Source of the DNA: Populus alba
Lineage: Eukaryota; Streptophyta; Magnoliopsida; Malpighiales; Salicaceae
Length of the DNA stretch: 64,000 nucleotides
Direction of reading: 5' to 3'
NCBI RefSeq assembly: GCF_005239225.2
Contig: NC_133300.1
Location: 20,077,584-20,141,583, forward strand
In this document: piece after piece, positions 36,481 to 48,300 of the stretch
Position numbering within the stretch: position 1 is the first letter of the stretch
How the letters are laid out: each line of letters opens with the position of its first letter
Notes under the pieces: model-generated
Databases searched by the model: none
What the model saw: only the letters and a program-made list of their open reading frames with translations
What the model was told of the DNA's origin: nothing
Program-made: the position numbers and the translations under genes

Positions 36481-37250
36481 CCATCATCTCCTTCAAGTGC
36501 GCCTTCGAGCCATTGACCATTCAAGGTAGTGCGTTTCCTAACCCTACCTCTTTTTGAGTGCATATTCGAGCCCTCGACCATTCAAGGTAGTGTGTTTCCT
36601 AACCCTATCTCGTTTCGAGTGCACCTTCAAGCCCTCATCTTTAAGGTAGTGTATTTCCTAACCCTACCTCTTTCGAGTGCGCCTTCAAGCCCTCGACCAT
36701 TCAAGGTAGTGTGTTTCCTAACCCTACCTCATTTTGAGTGCACCTTCGAGCCCTTGACCATTCAAGGTAGTGCGCTTCCTAACCCTACCTCCTTTTGAGT
36801 GCACCTTCAAGCCCTCACCTCCTTTGACTGCGCCTTCGAGCCCCCGACCATCCTTTTGAATGCACATTCGAGCCCTCATTTCCTTTTGAGTGCATCTTCG
36901 AGCCCTCATTTCCTTTCGAGTACTCCTTAGAGCCCTTGACTATTAAAGGTAGTGTGTTTCCTAACCCTACCTCCTTTTGAGTGTGCATTCGAGCCCTCGA
37001 TCATCCTTTTGAATGCACCTTCGAGCCTTTGACCATTCAAGGTAGTGCGTTTCCTAACCCTACCTCTTTTTTAATGCGCCTTTGAGCCCTCACCGTCTTT
37101 CGAGTGCGCCTTCAAGCCTTCACCTCCTTCGAGTGAGCCTTCGAACCCTCAACCATTAAAGGTAGTGCGTTTCCTAACCCTACCTCCTTTTGAATGCGCC
37201 TTCGAGCCCTCACCACCTTTCAAGTACACCTTCGAGCCCTCGTCCCTAAG
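36481..37250. repeat. About 61-bp tandem array inside the gypsy remnant
   Basis: About a dozen full or partial units built of three blocks: 'ccattcaaggtagtgcgttt', 'cctaaccctacctccttttg' and 'agtgcgccttcgagccctc'. Later units lose one block, giving half units. The array lies just before the polypurine tract. Open frames over it are artefacts. Confidence 0.9.
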
Positions 37251-37390
37251 GTCATTTTTCAATCTACTGTTTTCGAAGTTTTCAGGACTCTTAGAAAACC
37301 AAAAGTTCTTTTGTGTCTACTTTTCTTTATAAATTTACTATGCAAAGCCAAAACAAAATTTTTCCAATGTCTTTGCATCATAAATATTAT

Positions 37391-37440
37391 AAAAAGGAGG
37401 CAATTGTTATAACCCAATTTTCAACTCCTTCTATTTTATT
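37391..37440 (+). mobile_element. Polypurine tract and start of 3' LTR (gypsy remnant)
   Basis: The purine tract AAAAAGGAGG at 37,391-37,400 is followed by CAAT and then TGTTATAACCC at 37,405, a TG-type LTR start. The LTR is interrupted soon after and resumes at about 41,377. Confidence 0.5.
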
Positions 37441-37492
37441 AAAAAAACAACAAAAAAATGTAAAATGAAAAAAAAAAGTAAAAAAAATTAGA

Positions 37493-38011
37493 GATGGAGG
37501 AGGCAACCCTGGGTTAATGAGGGGAGTGTCAATAGCTGTATTTTTAGGAGGTAGTCAAGTTTTGGGGATAGTCCCCAAAGCTTTAGCACAAGGGGATATT
37601 ATTGGAAAAATAATTGGAGAGGAATTACAGGTCCCCACAATGTCTGATCAACTGAATGCAATGTTTAACCATGCTGATGCCTTCATTGCCTTACCAGGTG
37701 GTCTGGGTATATTGGAAGAGATCTTTCATATTTCCTCTTGGGCCCAACTACATATTCACCATAAACCCATAGGTTTGTTAAATGTTAATGGTTTTTATAA
37801 TAAGTTGTTGTCTTTTCTTAATCATGATGTGGAACAGGAATTTCTAACATCTTCAGCACAACAAATTATAATCTTTGCTGCTATTGCTGAACAATTGATT
37901 AACCAACTACAATCTTTCATCCCTGTAATTAATCCCTCCATGAGTCGCATAAATTGGTCAATTAAGGAAAGTTGTAAAGAGATTAGATTGGATTTGAGCT
38001 TGCGTTTGTAA
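37493..38011 (+). pseudogene. LOG-like (lysine decarboxylase fold) truncated retrocopy
   Basis: LOG enzymes release active cytokinin bases from cytokinin riboside monophosphates. The frame is open from 37,493; the first ATG is at 37,517 (164 aa). It covers the C-terminal two thirds of the family: the first glycine motif is present but altered (DGGGNPGLMRG; usually YGGGxxGLMG), then QVLGIVPKAL, and the PGGxGTxEE signature as PGGLGILEE with Thr replaced by Ile. 'WAQLHIHHKPIGLLNVNGFY' is well kept. The N-terminal third is absent; upstream sequence is A-rich LTR. Host LOG genes are split by several introns, but this copy has none, so it looks like a processed or captured copy. The conserved Arg/Lys-rich block before the signature (usually MHQRKAEM-like) is changed to SDQLNAMFN, so catalysis is doubtful. 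The tail ends in LDLSLRL, an EAR-like pattern. Retrotransposon 3' sequence follows at once. Transcription is unknown. Confidence 0.7.
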
Positions 38012-39207
38012 ATATTTGTGTCTTTTGGTTTTATTATTGTGTTTTGTTGTTTCTTATATTTGTTTAAATGTGTTTCAAATTTGTCAGTGTTCGCTATTTC
38101 AGGTGATGTCTTCTATACTCTATCTTTCTACCTTAAGACATTGAGGAAAATGTCTCATTTTGGTTGGGGGGAAAGGGTAGTAGTTGATATATTTAAAAAA
38201 AAACTGTGTTTTCTATTTCATAAACTATTTGTAAAATTGTTGTTACTAGGATGGCAAAGTAAAAGGAGTTCTTTTGTTAAAGTGACTCTTGAGATGCATC
38301 TTAGTAAACATTATTAACAAGGTCTATCAGAATACTTCTTGAAATATTCAGGTTTACAAACTCTCGTATTGTTATCACTTGATTATGCTCATATGCTCAT
38401 TTAACAAGTATTTTAAATCTTCATTTTCACACACACATACTTTAATATATGATTGTGGGTTGCACATTGGATTATTACATTATTTATGTTCTTTTGTTAA
38501 AGGTAACAACTAAGGGAAAGTGATAGTATATAATATGATTTTCAAAAAGAAAAAAAAAAGAAAAAAAACAATGATAATAAAAACATAGATAAGTTTGGTT
38601 TCGTAGCCTCCCTAACCTAAGCCATTAAGCCCGAAGGGGTGTTTTAACACCTAATACCCTAAAGTCAACTGACTTGGGAGCCATTGGTCCAAAGCTTGTT
38701 ACATGGGTTGAGGAGAAAAGCTTAAGGGAATCAAACATTGCAATATCTACGTATCAGTATCTGCAACCCGAGTTACTAAGCTCGTAGGGGTGTCTAAACA
38801 CCTAATGCCCTAAGACCAACTGGTCTGGGAGTCTTTAGCCGAAAACTCATTACATGGGTTAAAGATGCATTGTGTTGGATGTGTATATAAATTAAAAAAA
38901 ATGAAAATAAATAAATAAATAATAATCTCAATTCAAGAAAGTTAACCTTAGCATTAGAACATAATATTGTTTTCTTCCAACAAAAGCCCCATCATCTATG
39001 TTTTCATACATTGAGCACATAAAAAGAAGGTTTATTAATATCTTGTTTAAGATATATGAAGCAGGAATATAAATTTAATGAGAGTTTGTTTATCTGGATA
39101 GATTAATGGAAGTTGAATGATGAATGCCTTGCTTTGTGAAACTTGCAAATTGTTTTTCTATTTTAACGCTTTGATTACTAGGGACTAGTAATAATCTGGT
39201 TGGGGGG
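38012..39207 (+). mobile_element. Athila-like 3' untranslated region
   Basis: 'cattgaggaaaatgtctcat' followed by 'tttggttgggggg' at 38,141-38,171 resembles the block after the last frame of Athila-type elements. Two imperfect copies of a 'gggtgt..taacacctaat.ccctaa' block lie at about 38,600-38,715 and 38,755-38,870. A G-rich tract TTGGGGGG directly precedes the LTR at 39,208 and is a plausible polypurine tract. Confidence 0.55.
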
Positions 39208-41224
39208 TGTGATTAGTACTTAAAAGTGCATTTTTATCAAGGTTTTATATCATCATTTTGCACTTGAAGTATCAATAACTCCTTAACTAAAACATGTTTT
39301 ATAATAACAAGTCTAATACTATAAAATGCCTTAATATATGGTAAATGTTCATCTTAAATGTAAGCCTATCACATAAATCAAAGGATTGATTGATGAGTTC
39401 AAGTATGGAAATTGAAAGGATAAAGAGAGGGCCAAACTTAGAAAAGAGATGTTGGTGTAGTCCAAACTGGAACACTATTCGGTAATTGGGTCATATCTCA
39501 AATTTTAGATGTCAAAATGATCTCAAATTTTTACACAGATTTAGTAAGACATAGGCCTACAACTTTCATGTGGACACTAAGATCTAAGAAGGCCGTTTGT
39601 AAGTCCAAATTATAGCAACAACGGATAAGTCCGAATATGTCCTACAACCTTAATATATGGTAAATGTTCATCTTAAATGTAAGCCTATCACATAAATCAA
39701 AGGATTGATTGATGAGTTCAAGTATGGAAATTGAAAGGATAAAGAGAGGGCCAAACTTAGAAAAGAGATGTTGGTGCAGTCCAAACTGGAACACTATTCG
39801 GTAATTGGGTCATATCTCAAGTTTTAGATGTCAAAATGATCTCAAAGTTTTACACAGATTTAGTAAGACATAGGCCTACAACTTTCATGTGGACACTAAG
39901 ATCTAAGAAGGCCGTTTGTAAGTCCAAATTATAGCAACAACGGATAAGTCTGAATATGTCCTACAACCCAAACACTATTCAGTGTTTGGCTCATATCTGG
40001 AGTTCTAAAAGTCTAAATGACCTCTATTTTTTTTTTTCTGAAAAGCTGAGACAATTTCCTACAACTTTCATGTTTTCAAGTGGTCGCATTTCTGATGCTA
40101 GCAATTTCGTTTTATTCAGACAAGAAGATAAGAATTTTCACCAAGTCAAAAGTTTGTCACCCACTCAACAATTAGTCATCAAATCAATAATTCCGAATTT
40201 TGGCCTATAAAAGGAGCATTTTCCATGCATTTAGGGGCTTTATTGTGCAGATCAAGATCATGCTCTTTATTTCTCTCTTTATATTTTTTTGTAATTCTTA
40301 AGTTTTGCTTTCATTAATATCTTGTTTATGCTTTTCATTTCCTTTCCTTATCTTAGTTAACTTGTATCTTATTTATGTTCTTGTTTTGTTTATTTATGTT
40401 TATCTTCTTCATTATGTTTAGCTAAGTTTATTATGTCAAGGTGAAAAGGTTACACTAATGGTGTAAGAATAAATATAGTGTAAACTCAACATGGACCTTA
40501 ATGTTTAATATTAACATGTCTTATCTTTTTATCTTACTAATTCTTAATATCTTGCTTGTTAAATGGTTAATCTAGATTTATGTTGTATAACACTTGGTAC
40601 AACAAATGATTGACACTCTCATAGCTCAACCGTATGGTATTACCTGCACCTGTGCTATGAAAGGAACTTGATTTGTTGTTAACATAAGTTAGCATCATGA
40701 ATTCCTGATAATATTTAAAAGTTTGGTGTTACGTAAATAAGATAATTAATATGATCATATTAACAATTTATAATGAGCTATTAATGACAAATCATCCTAT
40801 TAGAACCTCCTTCTTGTGTGATTTTCAAATTGAGTAATAAGAGTTTATACTATACTTATTTGAAATACCATTAGTGGATCCTCTAACCTTGACATTTGTT
40901 TTTATCATTGTTTAATCCTTATAGTAATCTTCCATCTCAAAGTTCTCATTAATTTCTTCCTCTTCTTTTTTTTTAATACTACTACTACTACTATTATTAT
41001 TATTTACATTCTTGTTATATTTTATGTACGTTAAGTATGCTCTGTGTTTGATCAAGGATCCTGATATTATTAGTCTTGCCTTGTTCATTCGCATTAGAAA
41101 TCTGTTTATATTATATAATATATCTCTTTAATCTTTTCATAAACTCAGTACATAGGCTGGAAACCTGTGACCCGATCTTTTAGATCATTCTCAGGTATAA
41201 CAACGCCACGTACTGAGTATTATT

Positions 41225-41256
<32 letters not shown>

Positions 41257-41375
41257 CTTATTATTTATAATTTATACAATTAACCTCTCTATGGTTCGAC
41301 CCTGGTCTTGTTGAGTTATTTATTACTTCGACACTCCTGCACTTGGGAGAAGACATCAATCTTTTGGTCGTGTCA
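39208..41375 (+). mobile_element. Athila-like LTR, 2.17 kb
   Basis: Starts TGTGATTAG directly after TTGGGGGG and ends GGTCGTGTCA at 41,375, giving TG...CA ends. The right 1.8 kb matches 6,550-8,382. A 320-bp tandem duplication (39,329-39,648 and 39,649-39,968) is unique to this copy. The base after the LTR continues the outer gypsy LTR, so this is the right boundary of a nested insertion. No matching 5' LTR is present and the expected target duplication (CAGGA) is not visible to the left. Confidence 0.7.
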
Positions 41376-41583
41376 CAGGACGTTTAAGGGGTGATAATAT
41401 CTTCTCTTTTACGTAACCAGTCTCATACCATAGAATCTCTGTTGATCAATTAGGGTTCCTAATGACCATAATACTAGGTGGTGACTCCTTAAATAAGACA
41501 TTTTCCACCAAAGAACAAGATGCAAGAAATCTGTTCTTTTCACATAAATTAATCTTAAGGCCGCCGCGATGTCGGGTGTGACA
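41376..41583 (+). mobile_element. 3' LTR remainder of the gypsy remnant
   Basis: Matches 32,562-32,770 with scattered substitutions and ends in CA at 41,583. Together with 37,405-37,440 it forms the outer 3' LTR, split by the Athila-like sequence. Confidence 0.65.
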
Positions 41584-42760
41584 CCCGTTGTTGTCTTAGA
41601 AAAACAAAAATAGGAAAAACTTACAACCTCTACACTTCTCATCTATCAGCTCCACCAGCCATGACAATCCCTCCGACAAACACCTTTAAACCATCACACT
41701 GCAGTCACTCCCCCAATGACAACAACAATTAAAACTCATATTCACCTCCTTTCATCCAGCCACACCAACAACAGTAAAAAAGTTTCAATCAACAACTCCA
41801 TCCACTCATAACCCTCTTTACCGATAGATCTTCTTCCAATCGAGAATCAAAATCAACAACCATCCCTAACCAAAACCAACCCACCATCATCAGAAATCAT
41901 AGCCTTATCTTTCCTTTTCAATACCAACAATAGCTCAAATTGATGGAAACAAATCAATAAGAAGATTTATTCAGAAAAAACTAAACAGATCTTAAAAAAA
42001 GAAACAAATCAAACTGCGTGTATTGATTTTCTCTTTTGTAGGTGACAATGACTCTCATTGCCAACACAAGAAGAAACGAGAGAAGAAGTAGTCTCAGATC
42101 CCTACTTTTTTTGTCTTCACCAACGACGATGCGTGTATACACACACCACCATTATTCCTTTGCTTCCCAAAGTTTTACAACATTGTTTTCCTGGTCACAA
42201 CAGTCTCCCCAATTAATTCTCAGTCCTTGGAAGGTCGATTTATAACCTCAAATCTTTTTTGTTGACAAATTGCTAAAATTGTGGATTTTTTGGACCAAAT
42301 GCTTATTATTTTGTATAATATTTGTATTATTTGGAAATTATTTAATTTGAATTCTTATGTGTTTTTTATTTGATAATTTGTGTTGGATTGTGCGTTTATT
42401 TTTGGGATTGTGATTTCTAATTGAACTTTAATTTTTTATTCATGAATTATGTTTGGGTTTGGTGTTTGCTTGCTATTGAGTTGAGTTTTATTAGTAAATA
42501 ATTTGTTTATAAATTAATATCTTGTTTAATTTAAAACACATTATTGCATTTTGCCAAATGTGGCTTTAGTCAATTTTACAAATGTTTAAAAGATGATTTT
42601 GCAATTGATTTTGAATTCTCTACTTTTTTTCTACCCTTGCATATTTAATATTTGAAATTGTGACCTACACGCGAGATGTTTTTTTGGTATTAAACGAATC
42701 AGTTCCCTTTCATAAAAAAAAAACAACAAAAAAATTTCTTTGAAAAAAAAACAATTTTAT
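41584..42760. other. Spacer, no gene recognised
   Basis: A C/A-rich stretch (41,640-41,990) is followed by T-rich sequence. Short frames, for example near 42,042, show no recognisable domain. Confidence 0.4.
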
Positions 42761-43131
42761 TTTAATTTGCAAATGGCCAAGGGCTAAGCTTTAACCTGAT
42801 AAGATAAAGACCTCCTTACGGAAAAAGGCTTTTCTTAAACCTTAGTTAGACCAACAAATAGAAAACACAATAATACCTTAGTTTATATTATACAAACAAA
42901 CAATACAAATTACATTAAGTAAGGTGCACTAGGGGTGATACTTCATCCTTATACATAATCAATCCCCTTATCCAAATTCTAAGACGGTTAAGATTCTTAA
43001 TAAATAAAATACTAGGTGGCGACTCCATCTCTTTTTTACTGATAAGAAACAAGAATTCCTTATTCTTCCCCCATCACCACAAAGATCCCGACCCAGGAGG
43101 ACAATCGTCATGACGTCGCACATGCGTGACA
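42760..43131 (+). mobile_element. Second Tat-like LTR end
   Basis: The stretch 'actaggtggcgactccatct' followed by 'gacgtcgcacatgcgtgaca' resembles, but is not identical to, the terminal block of the LTR at 41,376-41,583 ('actaggtggtgactcctta', ending GTGACA). It is probably a solo or truncated LTR of a related family. Its left limit is uncertain. Confidence 0.45.
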
Positions 43132-43229
43132 ATTCCTCTTTCTTTTGGGGCAACGCATGTTAGTGTTGGGTGGCCGAGTTAGTCATTGGTGATTTGTTTT
43201 TCTCATTTTCTCTCTCATTCCCCTAAAAT

Positions 43230-43820
43230 GACAGCTTGGTTCTCTTTGTTATTGATATTTCAAATTTCATGATTATTTTTTTAATTTTTATTCTTGATCC
43301 TTTTATAAAAGTTTTATTTGTTTTTAATTTTTTTCATCAACTCCAATTTGAGATATATTGTTTTTTTTCGAGTAGGTCCTTGTACTTTTGATTTTTTTTT
43401 CTGAGCTCTTTTGTAAAAATTTTATTGGTTTTTAATTTTTTCCTTCAATCCAAATTTATGGTATTATATTTTTCAATTTGATCCATATTGTTTTGATTTC
43501 TAATTTTTTTTCTTAGCTCTTTTGTAAAAAAAAAATTTATTTTTAATTTCATTATTCAATCCAAATTTATGGTATATTTTTTTTTATCAATTTGGTCCTC
43601 ATTCTTTTTTCTTTTTTGTTAAAGTGATTTTTCCTTTTAATTTCACCCTTCAATAAAAAATTATTTTATTTTTTTTTGTTGATTTTGATCCCCATTCTTT
43701 TGATTTTTTTGGTCATTTTGCTAAATTGATTTTTTTTTTCAATTTCATCACTCAATCCAATATAAAATTTATTTTGTATTTCAATTTTGATCATCATTCT
43801 TTTAATTACTATTTTATTAA
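43230..43820. repeat. Degenerate T-rich tandem repeat
   Basis: About five diverged units of roughly 110 bp with recurring 'ttcaatccaaatttatggta', 'caatttggtcc' and 'cttttgtaaaa' blocks. From 43,820 to about 44,800 the sequence is AT-rich spacer; a dispersed repeat related to those at 56,455 and 58,130 lies near 44,640-44,800. Confidence 0.6.
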
Positions 43821-44821
43821 TTCTTTTGTATAATTAAAATTATTTTTTAGGAATTGGGCTTCATGTGTCTTTTAGATAAGTTACTTTGAGTCTAATGACT
43901 TGGGTCACGAGTTTAAAAAGTTAATACGAGTTAATTTTTTTTTTTAATGTGCTTTATAATTCTTTTTATTTTTTATATTGGGTTATTCTAATCTCATGAT
44001 TAGGGGTCTGAGTTTGGCGGAATATCTCGGGTTGGCTCGGCCTTGATTACTGGAATTACAGGTTTGTCATACTAGGTTTTTTTATGTCTTTTTTACCCCA
44101 TTTTGTTCTTTCATGTTTAATGGGTTGTGAATTGAAATGCATCATTTGTTGTCTTTTTAAAAAAAAAGTTTCACCAGGTTATCCTGATCATTTTTAAAAA
44201 AGTTTAATTCATCTACTGTAATTTCTTAATTTTTTATCTAATTAAAATAAAGCTAACTTATTCAACACAATTAGATTTATGACTTGAACTATAAATTTTT
44301 TGTTTTTAAAAACATGTTTGCTTTTTCTAAACATTATTTTTTATATATAAAAAATAGCTCGACCTCTTAACGAAACACGAACAACAAGCCTAGTAAAACA
44401 TATTCAATGTATACCTAAAATTTTTAAAAGGATTTGTCTTAACTCAAAAAAGTCAAAGGGTTAAAGGTTAAGTTTTGACTGAGTTAGGTATAGTTTAATC
44501 AAGTTATCAAATCAACTTAAATTTATGATTAAGTTATCATGTTTTTTATTTTTATTATTTTTTACTTAAATTGGGTCAAATTTCAAGATATTTTTTAAGT
44601 TATCAGGCTAGCATTATGGTTTAAAAAGAGAGAGTCTTGCTAGATAGTGTTTGATATTGTGACAATTGTTATTTTTTAAATTTTTTTTATTATTATTAAA
44701 ATAATATTAATTCTTAATTCTTAAAATTTTTTAATATCATAGCATTAAAATAATATAAAGCATTAAAAAAATTATTTTAAATCAAATTTAAAAAATTAAC
44801 GGACACACCGCAAAAACAATC

Positions 44822-45392
44822 ATGCCTTCAGCAGCCGCTAGCCGCTACAAACATCCGACGGTTAACGAAAGTTATTACAAAACATGGGATTCTAAGACGA
44901 GCGATCTCTCCTCCACTCCAGAACCCCTTACTCTTACTGCCACTGCTCCTCCTCCTTCCTGCTGCTTCTTTTCTTCTTTCCTCCTCCTCCTCCTCCTCTC
45001 TCTTTCTCTGATTTTTTTTTTTTAAGACAGAGCTTTTCTGTCTCTGTCAGATCGGGTTTCTCGGTTTCGGGTCGGCCGCGATCTGTTCTTTCCTTAAGGT
45101 CCGTTTCTATTTCGGGAATTTTGAATTTTCAGAGCTCCGTCCTTCTCTTTTCTTGAACTTTGAAGTAGCCCCCCTTTTTTTTCTCTGGAGACAAACAAAG
45201 TTTTGAAAAAAAGTCTTAAAAAAATCGAATCTTTCTCTCAAAATATCACTTTTTTTTTCTTCTTCGCGAAAATCACTATCAATCAATCAAGGGTTGGGCT
45301 CTTTTGTTTTTTTCCTTTCAATTTTAATATCTTGGTGTCTCAGCTTTTTGTTGTTGGTTTTTTTAGGGCTAATTGGGTTTTGAAGATAGACA
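44822..45392 (+). promoter_or_regulatory. Probable 5' leader of the ECT gene
   Basis: Pyrimidine-rich leader (CCTCCTCCTCCTCCTC and CTCTCTTTCTCTG near 44,980-45,010) with GC content well above the spacer to its left. An ATG at 44,822 opens a 67-codon frame that would be an upstream ORF if transcription starts before it. The transcription start is not evident. Confidence 0.4.
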
Positions 45393-48300
45393 ATGGCCAC
45401 CGAAACCAAACTTGGGCAACGTATCCTTCCTTCCTTACTCTCAAGTCTTTCCTTTTTTCTTTTTTTTTCTTGGATTTTTTCTTGATATGTTTGATTAATT
45501 ATTTATGTTATTTCAAGTGTATAAAGTAACATAGCTGAGAATGTCTTGACAGGATTGGAGTCGAGCCCTGTTGTTGCTAAGCCAGTTGACAACAATGTGG
45601 TATGCTACATTTTACCTACCTTAATTCTTTCTTCTTCTTTTTTTGTTAAAACCGGGTTGGTTCGAGTTTACTTTGAGCGGAAAAAAATGGTATAATGGGA
45701 TGAAAAAGCTTTGGCTTTAAAGGGTTGTTTTTGTTTTTGTTTTTTGTGAATGGTACCTGTCAGGGTTCTGGAATAGATGGACTCCCATCAGATTCGACTC
45801 CCACCATTTCGGCTTCTGGGAATGGTGTTTCTGACACCAAAGTTAATGGCAGTGCGGTATCTATCACCAAAAGGGAGGCTGATCAAGAGCCAAATGCTGC
45901 TAGTGGTTATAGTTATCAATACCCAGGTTAGATATTGAGATAATTTTTTGTTTTTCGCATTTATGTTGGAAGTTGGGAAAGATGTTCGTTCAATACAAAT
46001 TTATAATTCCCATTGCAAATATACTATGCTAACACAGGTTCAGCCATGTGAAGTATTGTACTTGGACTCTTTTAGGCATTCAATAGAACTCATTTTTAAT
46101 GGATTTTTTTTTCTCTATTGTTGATATAGTACTTCATTTCCATAGGGTCAGGATGTGTTGAACAGCACGGTGCAGTTATGTGAAAAAGGGAAATTTCTTC
46201 ACCTTAGGATGTAGTCAATCATTAGAACATCAAAATACCTTTTGTGTTGTCATATTCGGGATGCTATTTGAAGTCATTGATAAAAAAAAAATCTTCACTG
46301 AACTTGCTTTCTTCCAGGAAAATAAGTTTTTCACATTTGAGGAGTAGCATTTGGTACAACTAGAGATCAGTCCTCAGTTTCCATTCTGGGTTGGGTAGCT
46401 GGGACAGCAACAGACTTCTGCTTAGCTTAGACTACGATTTAGTGTAGTAGTACTTACAAAGTACTAATTTAATGGGATCAGCTAAGGTTTGGTCAATGAG
46501 TATGAACATTTCAGGATTTTTGAGCATAGGTTTGGTCAATGAGTATGAACAGATCAGGATTTTTGAGCATTTGGTGATGGTGAACATGCTACTTCTGCTT
46601 AGTCAAAAGTTTTAGTGGATGAGATTCTATTGTTAAGGTGGTAGCAGGTAGCTACTGGGTCGCCTGATCAGTCCTCAGTTTCCTTTCTGAGTTTGGTAGC
46701 TGGGACAGCAACAGATTTTTGCTTAGCTTAGACTATGATTTAGTGTAGTAGTACTTATAAAGTACTAATTTAATGGGATCAGGTTAGGTGTGCTCGATGA
46801 GCATGAACAGGTCAGGATTTTTGAGCATCTAGTGGCGGTGAACATGCTACTTTTGCTTAATTGAAAGTCTTAGTGGCCAGATCACATTAGTGGTGGATGA
46901 GATTCTATTGTTAAGGTGGTAGCAGATTGCTACTGGGTCGCCTGATTGAGACCTGGTCTATGCAGATTTAATGTCAAAAAGTACACTCAACAAGGTCATT
47001 GCTGTGGCCAGGATAATAGCTGGGTAAGAAACTGAGATAGCTCCAGGCTTCTTTTGCCTTGTGTGATAGACATCATGGAAGCATCCCCATGCTGGTGCAT
47101 TGCCTGAAAATAACACTATGGAAAATTCTTATAATCATTTAGTTTCTTCGTTAACAATTGAAGCTGTCTAGTAAAATTTCATTTAGTTTATCCACCTTGC
47201 AGTGTGATTTCCAATTTGAATTCATAATTGAGCATTAATATGTTATTGGTACACTTAATTTCAGAAGGATAACTCTGTTTTGCAGGCTACAGTGGGTCCT
47301 CCACGCAATTGGATGATCAAGTTTATTACCAAGTAGATGGTTCCCAGACAGTAAGTTCCTTGGAACATTTACATGGAAGCACAAAGGGACTTGCCTTGTA
47401 ATGGTTTTGCATCCATTCATTTTGAAATTTTAAATCTGCTTGTAAAAACTTTGAGCGTTGTCTGTAGTTCTTCAATATCCATTTCTGCTGCTGCTGCTAC
47501 ATATATTTTACCACAAATTTCTTCACTGTTATTACCTTGTGATGAAGTATTACTTCTTATACTCTGGTTCCCTCTTTAGGGTATGCAATCGGATAATGGT
47601 TCAATGGTTTATTATTGGCCTAGCTATCCATATGCTTCAGGAACGGTAGTAGGTGTTGATGGGCAAAGTGTTGCTCAACAGCCATATTTTTCTTCCTCGG
47701 GATATCTACAGCATCCTGTGTCCTATGGGTTAGAAGCCATGCCTTGTTATTCATGGGATTCAGCATATGTCAGTGATGTCTCGAATGGAAATGCTGTTTT
47801 TGAAAACGGAAAAGGTGACTCAGGTTCCACTGCGTTTGCCCAGTCAAATGGCTTCAACTCTACTAAATCTAATGGCAACATTGGCAGCAAAATTTCCAAG
47901 CCTATGTACACACAACTTGTCAGACCTATGACCAAGGTATATACCCTCTTGGAGCATGTTTAATTTTTCCAGAATTTCAGAGCATGTTTAAATTTTCTGG
48001 ATTCAACTTCAGCATTTTTTTTCTCATTTTTATCGGATCAGTGATTTTGTTGAACGAAAATCGCTTGTGGAGTTTTTATAAGTGCATTTGTTTTATAATT
48101 CTTTCCATCTCAAAGCTTAATGGGAGTGTCATATGTTCAATTATTTTTGCTAGATGCTCTTAGTATTCTTTTAACTTCTTTTTTCATTTTATCATAAAAG
48201 CTGTTTCAAGAATAATTGAACTTTGTATGTTATACAATGTGTGAATGGATTCTCCTTGGAAGTGTTTTGCTGATGTGAACAATCAAATTACAGGTTTCTC

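Noticed and set aside
36540..37190. Interstitial telomere-like motif 'cctaaccctacctc'
   Set aside because: It resembles the plant telomere repeat CCCTAAA but is never tandem; it is one block of the 61-bp array.
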